Assembly: GCF_900108015.1 (NCBI RefSeq)
Contig: NZ_FNVP01000003.1
Span: forward strand, 130,162-194,161
DNA: 64,000 bases
DNA from: Flavobacterium urumqiense
GTDB taxonomy: Bacteria; Bacteroidota; Bacteroidia; Flavobacteriales; Flavobacteriaceae
Reading direction: 5' to 3'
Below are positions 7,721 through 16,009 of this stretch, one piece after another; position 1 is the stretch's first letter; every line of letters begins with the position of its first letter. A program made the position numbers and the translations under genes. The notes under the pieces are model-generated. The model saw nothing but the letters and a program-made list of their open reading frames with translations. It was not told the origin of the DNA and did no database searches.

Positions 7721-9700
7721 TTAGTCTTTTCTTGGTCTTCTTGGTCTTGGTGTATCACCAAAGCCTTCAGAACGTCTTGGTGCTCTATCAGAACTATCTT
7801 CGTTTCTTGGTGCTCTGTCAGAAAAACCGCCCTCTCTTGGAGCTGAACTTCTTCCGCCAAAACCACCTTCTCTTGGAGCTGAACTTCTTCCGCCAAATCC
7901 ACCTTCTCTTGGAGCTGAATTTCTATCGCTTCTGAAACTACCACCGCCAGAACCTTCTCTTCTTGGTGCAAAACTACCTTCTCTTCTTGGAGCTGAACTT
8001 CTTTCGCCACCAGAGCGACCTCCGCCAAAACCACCACCCGAACTTCTTCCGTTATGGTCACGTCTTCCGCCACCATCGTTTTTCGAAATTTCAACATTGA
8101 TTCTACGTCCTTCTAATTGTACGTTGTTCAAAACTTCCATTACTTTATCAGTATGTTCCGGATCAGTATTAAAGAAAGAGAAACCTTCTTTTACATCTAC
8201 TTTGAAAACGTCATCACGACCTAAGTCTAATGTTTCTTTCAAGTAATCTTTTAATGACATCCAATCAAAGTTATCTCTAGAACCGATGTTCACGAAATAT
8301 CTTGTTGCTCCGCCATTGTTATTTTCTCTTGGAGCACCATCTCTATCATCACGCTCACGTCTTTCAGATCCTGAAGCTTGATTAGAAAGATCTCTAGTTT
8401 TCTTGTAGTAATTGATAAAACGGTTAAATTCAACCGATACCATTTTCTTGATTAATTCTTCTTTCGTTAAATCTTCAAGAACGCTGTTAATTGCAGGAAG
8501 ATAGTTGTCAATTTCGTGATCAACTTCTACATCTTTAATTTTATTAGCTAGGTGTAACAATTGGATTTCGCAGATTTCAATTCCAGAAGGAATCGTTTTT
8601 TCTTCGAATTTTTGTTTGATGATTCTTTCGATAGAAGAAATTTTACGCAATTCACTTTTAGTAACAATTACAATAGATGTACCTAATTTACCAGCACGAC
8701 CAGTACGACCAGAACGGTGATTGTAAGTTTCGATTTCATCAGGTAATTGGTAGTTTACTACGTGAGTAATGTTATCAACGTCAATTCCACGTGCAGCAAC
8801 GTCAGTAGCTACAAGCATTTGAATTTGTCTTCCTCTAAAAGATTTCATTACACCATCACGTTGCGCTTGAGATAAATCTCCGTGCAATGCAGCAGCGCTG
8901 TATCCATCTTCAACCAATTTTTCAGCAACAGCTTGCGTATCTCTTTTGGTACGACAAAAAACTACAGAGAAAATGTCTGGGTTAGCATCCGCTAAACGTT
9001 TCAAAGCTTCGTAACGATCACGTGCATTTACAAGGTAAAATTCGTGAGAAACGGTAGCAGAACCTGAGTTTTTAGCTCCAACTGTAATTTCAATTGGGTC
9101 AGTCATGAATTGTTTTCCAATACGAGCTACTTCAGCAGGCATTGTTGCAGAGAATAACCATGTGTTTTTTTCGTCTGGCGTAGTAGAAAGGATGTTTACG
9201 ATATCTTCGTAGAAACCCATATTCAACATTTCGTCAGCTTCGTCAAGAATACAATAGTTGATTTGAGAGATATTTACCAAACCTCTATTAATCATGTCTT
9301 GCATTCTTCCTGGAGTTGCCACAATAATCTGCGCGCCTCTCTTTATGTCTCTCGCTTGTTCTGTTATGCTAGCTCCACCGTAAACTGCTACCACATTAAT
9401 ACCTTTTTCGTATTTAGAGTAGTTTTTAATTTCGTTGGTAATCTGCAAACACAATTCGCGGGTTGGAGATAAAATTAATGCTTGTGTGTTTCTGTTGTTG
9501 GCATCAATTTTCTGAATAACTGGAAAACCAAAAGCTGCCGTTTTCCCTGTCCCTGTCTGAGCCAACGCAACCATATCTGTGTCTTTTTCCAATAATAGGG
9601 GAATCGCTTTCTCCTGTACTTCGGTCGGATTTTCAAATCCTAGATCTAAAATCGCCTTCAGTAACGATTCACTCAATCCTAATTGTTCAAATTTATTCAT
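7721..9700 (-). CDS. DEAD-box RNA helicase with Arg/Gly/Ser-rich C-terminal tail
   Basis: 659 residues from ATG 9700. All core motifs are present: Q motif (FENPTEVQEKAIP), motif I AQTGTGKT, DEAD (LDEADEM), SAT (FSATMP) and HRSGRTGRAGK. A DbpA/CsdA-like RNA-binding domain follows at about 480-550, then a tail of repeated APREGGFGGRSS units. It probably unwinds structured RNA in ribosome assembly, RNA decay or cold adaptation, as CsdA does. An upstream in-frame TTG at 9724 is rejected because it lies inside the -7 box at 9722-9729. Confidence 0.93.
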   Translation of the reverse strand: MNKFEQLGLSESLLKAILDLGFENPTEVQEKAIPLLLEKDTDMVALAQTGTGKTAAFGFPVIQKIDANNRNTQALILSPTRELCLQITNEIKNYSKYEKGINVVAVYGGASITEQARDIKRGAQIIVATPGRMQDMINRGLVNISQINYCILDEADEMLNMGFYEDIVNILSTTPDEKNTWLFSATMPAEVARIGKQFMTDPIEITVGAKNSGSATVSHEFYLVNARDRYEALKRLADANPDIFSVVFCRTKRDTQAVAEKLVEDGYSAAALHGDLSQAQRDGVMKSFRGRQIQMLVATDVAARGIDVDNITHVVNYQLPDEIETYNHRSGRTGRAGKLGTSIVIVTKSELRKISSIERIIKQKFEEKTIPSGIEICEIQLLHLANKIKDVEVDHEIDNYLPAINSVLEDLTKEELIKKMVSVEFNRFINYYKKTRDLSNQASGSERRERDDRDGAPRENNNGGATRYFVNIGSRDNFDWMSLKDYLKETLDLGRDDVFKVDVKEGFSFFNTDPEHTDKVMEVLNNVQLEGRRINVEISKNDGGGRRDHNGRSSGGGFGGGRSGGERSSAPRREGSFAPRREGSGGGSFRSDRNSAPREGGFGGRSSAPREGGFGGRSSAPREGGFSDRAPRNEDSSDRAPRRSEGFGDTPRPRRPRKD

Positions 9701-9721
9701 ATGTATTTTTAAAATAGGGTG

Positions 9722-9729
9722 CAAAATTA
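9722..9729 (-). promoter_or_regulatory. -7 box of the DEAD helicase gene
   Basis: On the - strand TAATTTTG matches TAnnTTTG and predicts a start of transcription near 9716, leaving a leader of about 16 nt before ATG 9700. No clear -33 TTG is seen. Confidence 0.5.
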
Positions 9730-9903
9730 CTGTTAATAATCGATATAAACTAATGCTATTTTAAGATTTAATGATTTATTACCATTTGATTGTCAGAAAG
9801 TTATAATTTTTTTTCTGAATTTGGAGTTTTTGTTTAGACAATTCAGTACTGAATTATGGCTCAGGTTGTTGTAATCTTATATAATAATAGATTTAGTCCC
9901 TCT

Positions 9904-10482
9904 TTATTTATTTTCTTTTAAGAACTCGATCAATTGTCTTGTAGCCTTACCTCTATGACTAATTTTATTTTTTATATCCAAAGGCAATTGGGCAAAAGTT
10001 TCAGGATAACCTTCTGGCTTAAAGATGGGGTCATAACCAAAACCCTGATTGCCTATTTTTTCTGAAGCGATTTCGCCTCGGGCAATTCCGGTAAAATGAT
10101 GTTGTTTTCCTTTTAAATTCAGCGTAATTACCGTTTTAAATTGTGCCGCTCTATTGTTTTTATCTGATAAACTCTGCAATAGTTTGTTCATATTATCATC
10201 GGCATTGCGCTGTTCTCCAGCATATCGTGCGGAGTAAACGCCAGGTTCTCCATTTAAAGAATCTACTTCAAGTCCAGTGTCATCCGCAAAGCAGTCATAA
10301 CCATAGTTGCGGGTAACATAATTGGCTTTTTGAATAGCATTGCCTTCAATAGTATCTTCAGTTTCAGGTATGTCTTCAAAACAGCCAATACTCTCTAAAC
10401 TCATAATAGTAATGGTTTCAGGAAGCATACTTTGTAATTCCAAGATTTTATTTTTATTATTAGAAGCGAAAACAAGTTGCAT
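9904..10482 (-). CDS. rdgB: Non-canonical purine NTP pyrophosphatase (RdgB/HAM1)
   Basis: 192 residues, full length for the Ham1/RdgB family. Diagnostic motifs are FASNNKNKILEL at the N-terminus (nucleotide-binding SNNxxK), FADDTGLEVDSLNGEPGVYSARYAG in the middle and GFGYDPIF plus SHRGKA near the C-terminus. The enzyme hydrolyses dITP, XTP and ITP to monophosphates to keep deaminated purines out of DNA and RNA. A TATATTTG -7 box lies on the - strand at 10502-10509, 20 bp upstream of the ATG. Confidence 0.95.
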   Translation of the reverse strand: MQLVFASNNKNKILELQSMLPETITIMSLESIGCFEDIPETEDTIEGNAIQKANYVTRNYGYDCFADDTGLEVDSLNGEPGVYSARYAGEQRNADDNMNKLLQSLSDKNNRAAQFKTVITLNLKGKQHHFTGIARGEIASEKIGNQGFGYDPIFKPEGYPETFAQLPLDIKNKISHRGKATRQLIEFLKENK

Positions 10483-10694
10483 TTTTTTTGGTTTTAATTT
10501 TCAAATATACATTTTCTACACATGAAGGATAGAAATAGAGACGTTTTTTATTAGTTTGTCTTTACAGCAGGATTATTATTTGTAAGTATAAATGGTTCAA
10601 AATGATAATAAAAAGTGTAAAAAATTAATTTATTATATTGTAATTAAAGCGTTGATTTATATTAATTTATTTTGTTTTAATGGTGTCTTTGATT

Positions 10695-10832
10695 GTCCTT
10701 TTGATTGAATATTTGAATCGTATCACCAGTATATGGCGATATTACAGAAATAGTTGATTTTGCTGAACGGTAGAATTGTTAATGATGAATCGGATGCAAC
10801 AATTAGAGGTTTATTATAGGCCTTCTTTTTTT
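10695..10832 (+). ncRNA. Array unit 0 (degenerate sRNA-like unit)
   Basis: A TGTCTTTG box (10684-10691) sits the same 29 nt downstream of a conserved TTG as in the other units. The closing stem and the terminator (GAGG ... CCTTC then T-run to 10832) are only partly preserved, so this is probably a dying copy. Confidence 0.45.
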
Positions 10833-11007
10833 ATGATATCACATCAATCATTTTTTGAAAAATCAATGATCACTGATGTTGCTTCATATTCAGTTAAGGA
10901 GTTAATGAAGCGATTGATATCTTTTAATAATAAGGTTACGATGTTAATCATTAGTTAAATACTTGTATATGAGTTTTTTAATCTTAATTAGTCGTATATT
11001 TGAGTAT

Positions 11008-11144
11008 GGTTTTGGTTTATTGTTGAATATATCCATCTGCAAAGAGAAGAGTATTTACTAGTTAGTGGCATCGAAAGATAAAAACTGATAGCAAGAAACC
11101 AAAGTCCATATTTGGAGGCCCTTTAAAAAGGCCTCCTTTTTTTT
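11008..11144 (+). ncRNA. Array unit 1 small RNA
   Basis: -7 box TATATTTG at 10995-11002. The 5' arm 11008-11018 (GGTTTTGGTTT) pairs with 11096-11107, closing the molecule. Inside are a UCU-GCAA-AGA hairpin flanked by AAUAU/GUAUU and an AUC-GAAA-GAU hairpin flanked by UUAGU/ACUGA, both with GNRA tetraloops. The terminator stem GGAGGCC/GGCCTCC (11114-11120, 11130-11136) is followed by eight T. Confidence 0.8.
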
Positions 11145-11344
11145 GGGATATTATGCAAAAACATAACTTTGTTTTAAATTTTATTAAAGTATTTTATAAA
11201 TTTTTCACGCAACTAACATCCTTAAATCCACTATATTTTTAAATAAATAATTGTTTTTAAGGGCAGCGAAATTTTACGCGTTAATTATTAGTTAATTAAT
11301 TGTTTATTAGTTATTTAGTTTTAATTAATTGTATCTTTAGGTAT

Positions 11345-11481
11345 GGTTTTGGTTTATTGTTGAATATGTCCATCTGCAAAGAGAAGAGTATTTACTAGTT
11401 AGTGGCATCGAAAGATAAAAACTGATAGCAAGAAACCAAAGTCCATATTTGGAGGCCTTTTAAAAAGGCCTTCTTTTTTTT
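11345..11481 (+). ncRNA. Array unit 2 small RNA
   Basis: Nearly identical to unit 1 over body and spacer. The -7 box is TATCTTTA (11332-11339). The terminator stem runs 11451-11472 with G.U at the end, followed by a T-run to 11481. Confidence 0.8.
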
Positions 11482-11616
11482 GGGATATTTTGCAAAAACA
11501 TAACTTTGTTTAAAATTTTATTAAAGTATTTTATTAATTTTTAACACAACTAAAATCCTTAAATCCAGTGTATTTTTATATAAATAATTGTTTTTGAGTG
11601 CACCGAAATTTTACGC

Positions 11617-11676
11617 GTTAATTATTAGTTAATTAATTGTTTATTAGTTATTTAGTTTTAATTAATTGTATCTTTG
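11617..11676 (+). promoter_or_regulatory. Array promoter: GTTAA-N6-GTTAA repeats plus -7 box (unit 3 shown)
   Basis: Direct repeats GTTAA at 11617-11621 and 11628-11632, one helical turn apart, precede TATCTTTG at 11669. The same pair is found at 10943/10954, 11280/11291, 11954/11965, 12296/12307 and 12586/12597, with the second repeat always starting 41-42 bp before the -7 box. No TTG lies at the usual -33 position in unit 3. This suggests an activator-dependent promoter; the regulator is unknown. Confidence 0.6.
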
Positions 11677-11681
11677 AGTAT

Positions 11682-11817
11682 GGTTTTGGTTTATTGTTGA
11701 ATATGTCCATCTGCAAAGAGAAGAGTATTTAGTAGTTAGTGGCATCGAAAGATATAAACTGATAGCAAGAAACCAAAATCCATATTTGGAGGCCCTTTAA
11801 AAAGGCCTCCTTTTTTT
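11682..11817 (+). ncRNA. Array unit 3 small RNA
   Basis: -7 box TATCTTTG (11669-11676). The body differs from unit 2 at a handful of positions. The closing stem uses AAACCAAAATCC, and the terminator is at 11788-11817. Confidence 0.8.
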
Positions 11818-12018
11818 ATGGCTTATGCTAAATGTGGTTTAGTAAATGTTGTGGTTTTAAGAATTTTATATTTTTATAATTGAATCTAGTTAACGCAAAA
11901 GAGTTAATTTATGATTATAATATGTTTTATTTTAAATAATTGAAAATCAACTGGTTAATTAATAGTTAAAGTATTGTTTTTCATAAATTTAACTAATTCA
12001 AATTGTATCTTTGAGTGT

Positions 12019-12158
12019 GGTTTTGATTAATCACTTGGGTAAAATCATCTGCAAAGAGAAGCTTATTCAAATAGTCTTTTCATGCTGAACGGCATGAGTT
12101 GATAAATGGTAAATCAAAATCAACAATCGGAGGCCCTTTAAAAAGGCCTCCTTTTTTT
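12019..12158 (+). ncRNA. Array unit 4 small RNA
   Basis: -7 box TATCTTTG (12006-12013). The closing stem is GGTTTTGATT (12019-12028) with AATCAAAATC (12112-12121), so GG/CC of units 1-3 is replaced by GA/TC with pairing kept. The second hairpin is rebuilt as CATGC/GCATG. The first still carries the CATCTGCAAAGAG loop region. Terminator at 12129-12158. Confidence 0.8.
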
Positions 12159-12361
12159 ATGGTTTGACAGTATTTAGATTAGTGAATATTATGATTTATT
12201 TTTGAATATTGTTTTATTTTAAGGAATGTGATCATCATCAAACGATTGATGATTTACTATTATATTTTTGTATTTAAAATATTGAAAATCATATAGTTAA
12301 TAATTAGTTAAAGTATGTTACTACTATTGCTTAAAATAAAAATAACGGTATCTTTGAGTAC

Positions 12362-12495
12362 GATTTCGCTTTGTTGTTGAATATGGCCATCTGCAAAGAG
12401 TAGCGTATTTGATAATTAGTTTTATCGAAAGATTTAAACTGATAATGACAAATCAAAATCTAAACTGGAGGTCTGTAAAAAGACCTCCTTTTTTT
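12362..12495 (+). ncRNA. Array unit 5 small RNA
   Basis: -7 box TATCTTTG (12349-12356). Both GNRA hairpins are kept, the first extended by a new G-C pair (AAUAUG/CGUAUU). The terminator changes to GGAGGTC/GACCTCC (12467-12473, 12481-12487), a compensatory double change. The closing stem is weaker here. Confidence 0.8.
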
Positions 12496-12649
12496 ATGGC
12501 TATATAGCAAGAACAGTATTTTTAGTTTATTTTTTTAATACAATTTGTATAAATGTTTGCAATTTAAATACAATAAATTAATTGCGTTAATTATTGGTTA
12601 AATGCTGATTAACAGTTGATTATTTTAGAAACAAATAATACCTTTATGT

Positions 12650-12788
12650 GTGATTCTGATTGAATACTTGGGAATGTCAATCTTATTATGAGATTGATAA
12701 CTCACAATAGACTATACCAGTAACGGTAAGAGTTAATATCGTTAATTCAGAATCACATAAGAGGTCTTTAAAAAGACCTCCTTTTTTT
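12650..12788 (+). ncRNA. Array unit 6 small RNA
   Basis: -7 box TACCTTTA (12639-12646). The primary sequence has diverged, yet the closing stem is perfect: GTGATTCTGA (12650-12659) with TCAGAATCAC (12747-12756). Hairpins TCAATCT/AGATTGA and TACC/GGTA replace the GNRA ones. Terminator GAGGTC/GACCTC at 12761-12788. Confidence 0.75.
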
Positions 12789-12969
12789 GTCCTCACTAAA
12801 AATTAATAGTTGAATTTTAATTCTTTTTTTAAAGAATATACTGAAGAAAAAAAATGGTATTGATGGATAAGAATAATAGTCTTTAATATCTCATTTATAA
12901 TAAGTTAATAATTAATTTAAACCTTGATTTATATCTTTTTTAGTAAAAATAAATTGTATCTGTAAGTGT

Positions 12970-13104
12970 GGTGTTGATTTATTACTTGACTTTTTATCGT
13001 CACCAGAATATAATGACAATTTAATAATCAGCTATACGATATACTGGATGAGTTGATAATTGAAAATCAGCCAACAGTGGGAGGGCTCAAAGATCCTGCT
13101 TTTT
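12970..13104 (+). ncRNA. Array unit 7 (partly degenerate)
   Basis: -7 box TATCTGTA (12957-12964). A GTTGATTT/AAATCAGC closing stem and hairpins GTCA/TGAC and CAG-UAUA/UAUA-CUG can be drawn. The terminator region (13078-13104) has lost most pairing. Confidence 0.5.
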
Positions 13105-13244
13105 GTTATTATATTTTCAATTTCAATGTACGGTTACACTTTTTAAATTACCTAATAAAAATAAATAGATAAATAAATGAGCAAATTTATTACTGCGAAT
13201 AAAAATATCGATGTCAATATTAGCAAACCAGCCACTGCCAAAAG

Positions 13245-13445
13245 TTAATTTGCTGTATGTAAGTTTTTTATAAAAAAATCATTCTTAGACTTATCAGTCA
13301 CAACAAAACTTTCCCTACGTATTTTATACTGCATAGGCAGAACAAATAATACGATTGTTAACACTAGCCTTACTTTAAAACAGAAAAAAACAATCATAGA
13401 AATAATCAAAGCTATAATTTCCAAAACGAGAAATTCTTGTCTCAT
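13245..13445 (-). CDS. Possible small membrane protein (66 aa)
   Basis: ATG at 13445 gives a 66-residue peptide with two adjacent hydrophobic segments (about 6-24 and 27-40) and a basic, polar tail. No family is recognised. There is no obvious ribosome binding site, and the start lies in the 134-bp gap before the divergent sensor kinase. It may be real or a chance frame. Between it and the end of the small-RNA array (13105-13244) I see no other gene. Confidence 0.35.
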   Translation of the reverse strand: MRQEFLVLEIIALIISMIVFFCFKVRLVLTIVLFVLPMQYKIRRESFVVTDKSKNDFFIKNLHTAN

Positions 13446-13578
13446 GTTAAATTTTTTGCAATAAATTAATGATAATAATAAAGATTTATCTTTTTTTAAC
13501 AGAAAATAATGACTTAATTTGACTAAAGCAAAAATCCAAGATACTATTTTTATCGTAAATACATAATACTAAAATTAT

Positions 13579-15963
13579 ATGCGCATGTATCAAAAATTAT
13601 CGAATACCTCCCATACTTTTTTACTATTATTATTTGTTTTATTGTTTTCAACCAATAGTTTTTCACAATATGTTTTTAATAAAAATTCTCTTCCTGAAAA
13701 GTTATCACTCCATAATTTCACTACTGTTGCCGATGTAGGCCAGCAAAATTTAAATATTCAGCAGGTAATAGCACATTATGAGTCCTTAAATCCTACCAAA
13801 CTTAAAACCGAAAATGATGATTTGGGTTTTACTGAAGACAATTTCTGGGCTAAAGTCGAACTTAATAACCCAACTGCTAATTCCTTAGAATATTACCTTG
13901 AGACTGCAAGACCAATAACTGATTTGGTTGAACTATATATTGTAGATGATTCGGGGAAAATTATCAAAAAGGTAAGCGGTGATACTATGCGGTATTCTGA
14001 GCGTAGTTTTGATAATAGAAAATCAATTTTTGAGTTAAAAATTCAGCCCAAATCCAATCTTAAATTGTTTTTACATTTAAAGAGCGATGGTGAAGTAATA
14101 AAAATTCCTTTGATGCTTTATTCATCGCAAAGTTTCATTAAAATGATTTCAAATGAGCAATTATTTTTTGGGATATTTTATGGTATTTTGTTAATCGCGG
14201 CAATTATTTATTTATTCTTCTTTTTTGCTTTAAATGAAAGGATATTTTTATACTATAGTTTATACGTTTTATTTGTCGGTTTGTTGCAGTTTGCCTTAGA
14301 TGGTTTTTTTTATAAGTATGTCACACCAAATGCAGGATGGTTTTCTAATCATGGTGTATTATTTATTGCGATAATTGCTGTTTTTTTATCGGGGAAATAC
14401 AGTGAAGTCTTTTTGAAAATTAAAACGAATAGCAATAAAATTTACTTTTTGTTTAAAGTAGCGTATGCATTATTGTTTTTTTTATTGTTTTGTGTGATTT
14501 TTATTCCTTCGCTGTTGTTGTTTTCTTATATTTTAGTCAATGTGCTTACACTCGTATTTTTGATCTTACTTGTCTATTCAATAATTTATCTTTATTACAA
14601 AAAAAAGCCTGTAGACTCCTTATTTACTGTTGGTATTTTATTTTTAATCATTGGTTTTGGCATATTTATTTTATATAATTTCGGGTTATTTCCTATTAAC
14701 TTTTTTACTCAAAATAGTTCGAAATTAGGAACAGGCTCAGAAGTTATTTTCCTATCGCTTTCAATGTCTAATTTGATAAGAAACTTGAAAAATGAAAAAA
14801 CCGAACTCAATCGTCTTGCTTTAGTTCGTTCTCAAGAAATGAATGACTTAAAATCTTATTTCTTATCTAATATTAGTCATGAATTGAGAACGCCACTAAA
14901 TGCTATTATGAATTTGATTGATTCAATTTCTAAAGAAGTAAAAGACGATGCAATCAAAAAAAACTGCGAAATCATAAAATATTCCTCCCATAGTTTATTG
15001 AGTTCTGTTAATGATATTTTGGATTTTTCTAAAATAGAAAAACGTGAACTTAAACTCGAAGAGTCCCAATTTGAGCCTGTCAAAGTTTTGGAACATTTAA
15101 AAAATAATGCAATCAACAGAGCTAACGATAAAGGATTGGAATTTCAATTTTCAAAATCGGAAAATATACCAGATTGTATGATTGGAGATGTGACCAGATT
15201 AGTGCAAGTGGTTAATAATGTTTTGAGTAATGCCATTAAATTTACGTCGGAAGGGGTTATAAAATTTCATATTGATTCTGAAATGAAGCCAAATAATAGA
15301 GCTAGTTTAATATTCACTGTATCTGATTCAGGAGTGGGAATTCCTAAAGAAAAAATGGAAAGCATTTTTGATTCTTTTTCTCAAAATAATATTGATAATA
15401 AACGAAAATTTGGCGGACTGGGATTAGGGCTTTATATTGTCAAAACTTTAGTAGATATGCAAAACGGAACTGTTGAAATGGATAGTAAAGTCAATAAAGG
15501 TACAACATGCAAGATTACAATTGATTTTGATGTGGTGCTCCAAGAAGAAAAGGAAGTAGTTGTAATTGAGCCAACAGTTTACGATTTAGAAGGAAAAACT
15601 ATTCTAGTGGTTGAGGATAATCCCATTAATCAAATGGTCATTAAAATGATTGTCAAAAAATGGTTGAATACCACGGTAGTTTATGCAAACAATGGTCAGG
15701 AAGGTTTAAATGCATTTAAGACAAATCAATTTGATATTGTGTTAATGGATCTTCAAATGCCAATTATGGACGGTTACGAAGCTACGATTGCAATTAGAAA
15801 TGGGGAAGCAGGAATATTGAATGCTAACATTCCAATTATTGCGGTGACTGCTGATGTTATGGAAACTACAAAACAGCGGGTTAAGGAAATTGGCATGAAT
15901 CAGTATTTATCCAAACCAATTAACAAAGAAACCTTATTTCAAATGATAAAAGATTTAGTTTAA
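13579..15963 (+). CDS. 7TMR-DISM hybrid sensor histidine kinase/response regulator
   Basis: 794 residues. A signal peptide (to about 30) precedes a periplasmic 7TMR-DISM extracellular sandwich (about 35-190), then seven membrane helices (about 200-390). A dimerisation domain follows with phospho-acceptor H434 in SHELRTPLNAI, then an HATPase domain (N-box NVLSNAIKF, G1 DSGVGI, G2 GGLGLGLYIVK) and a C-terminal receiver with phospho-acceptor D724 in LMDLQMP and the conserved Lys in LSKP. It has no DNA-binding output, so a phosphotransfer partner elsewhere is expected. It is the first clear gene downstream of the small-RNA array, which raises but does not prove a link. Confidence 0.92.
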   Translation: MRMYQKLSNTSHTFLLLLFVLLFSTNSFSQYVFNKNSLPEKLSLHNFTTVADVGQQNLNIQQVIAHYESLNPTKLKTENDDLGFTEDNFWAKVELNNPTANSLEYYLETARPITDLVELYIVDDSGKIIKKVSGDTMRYSERSFDNRKSIFELKIQPKSNLKLFLHLKSDGEVIKIPLMLYSSQSFIKMISNEQLFFGIFYGILLIAAIIYLFFFFALNERIFLYYSLYVLFVGLLQFALDGFFYKYVTPNAGWFSNHGVLFIAIIAVFLSGKYSEVFLKIKTNSNKIYFLFKVAYALLFFLLFCVIFIPSLLLFSYILVNVLTLVFLILLVYSIIYLYYKKKPVDSLFTVGILFLIIGFGIFILYNFGLFPINFFTQNSSKLGTGSEVIFLSLSMSNLIRNLKNEKTELNRLALVRSQEMNDLKSYFLSNISHELRTPLNAIMNLIDSISKEVKDDAIKKNCEIIKYSSHSLLSSVNDILDFSKIEKRELKLEESQFEPVKVLEHLKNNAINRANDKGLEFQFSKSENIPDCMIGDVTRLVQVVNNVLSNAIKFTSEGVIKFHIDSEMKPNNRASLIFTVSDSGVGIPKEKMESIFDSFSQNNIDNKRKFGGLGLGLYIVKTLVDMQNGTVEMDSKVNKGTTCKITIDFDVVLQEEKEVVVIEPTVYDLEGKTILVVEDNPINQMVIKMIVKKWLNTTVVYANNGQEGLNAFKTNQFDIVLMDLQMPIMDGYEATIAIRNGEAGILNANIPIIAVTADVMETTKQRVKEIGMNQYLSKPINKETLFQMIKDLV

Positions 15964-16009
15964 ACGTTCCCAGATACTAAACTCGTATTTGTGAAATATT
16001 TTTTTTTAC

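Larger units (their letters stand above)
10684..13104 (+). repeat. Tandem array of eight small-RNA-like transcription units
   Basis: About 2.4 kb without a credible protein gene holds eight tandem units. Each has a TAnnTTTG-like -7 box, about 100 nt of body and, in the well kept copies, a GGAGGYC hairpin plus T-run. The -7 boxes start at 10684, 10995, 11332, 11669, 12006, 12349, 12639 and 12957. The period is exactly 337 bp for units 1 to 4 and 343, 290 and 318 bp after that. Units 1-3 are nearly identical including spacers, so they arose by recent tandem duplication. The outer units 0 and 7 are decayed. Bodies diverge but keep the same foldable plan with compensatory changes. Lack of a shared reading frame argues against peptides. 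Confidence 0.85.

Noticed and set aside
7708..8097. A 129-codon Val/Glu-rich frame overlapping the helicase tail on the same strand, and its opposite-strand partner
   Set aside because: Both are shadows of the repeated Arg/Gly codons of the helicase gene; composition is low-complexity.
9701..9724. Longer N-terminus for the DEAD helicase from a TTG
   Set aside because: The TTG lies within the TAATTTTG promoter box and the added residues do not match helicase N-termini.
10776..10958. A 60-codon frame inside the small-RNA array
   Set aside because: It overlaps the terminator region of unit 0, has no ribosome binding site or similarity to anything I know, and no counterpart in the other units.
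10943..12650. LytTR-type binding sites at the array promoters
   Set aside because: GTTAA resembles half of a LytTR repeat, but those repeats are normally about 21-22 bp apart centre to centre; here the spacing is 11 bp.
10995..12788. CRISPR array
   Set aside because: The repeats are about 337 bp long with promoters and terminators, not short direct repeats with unique spacers, and no cas gene is present.
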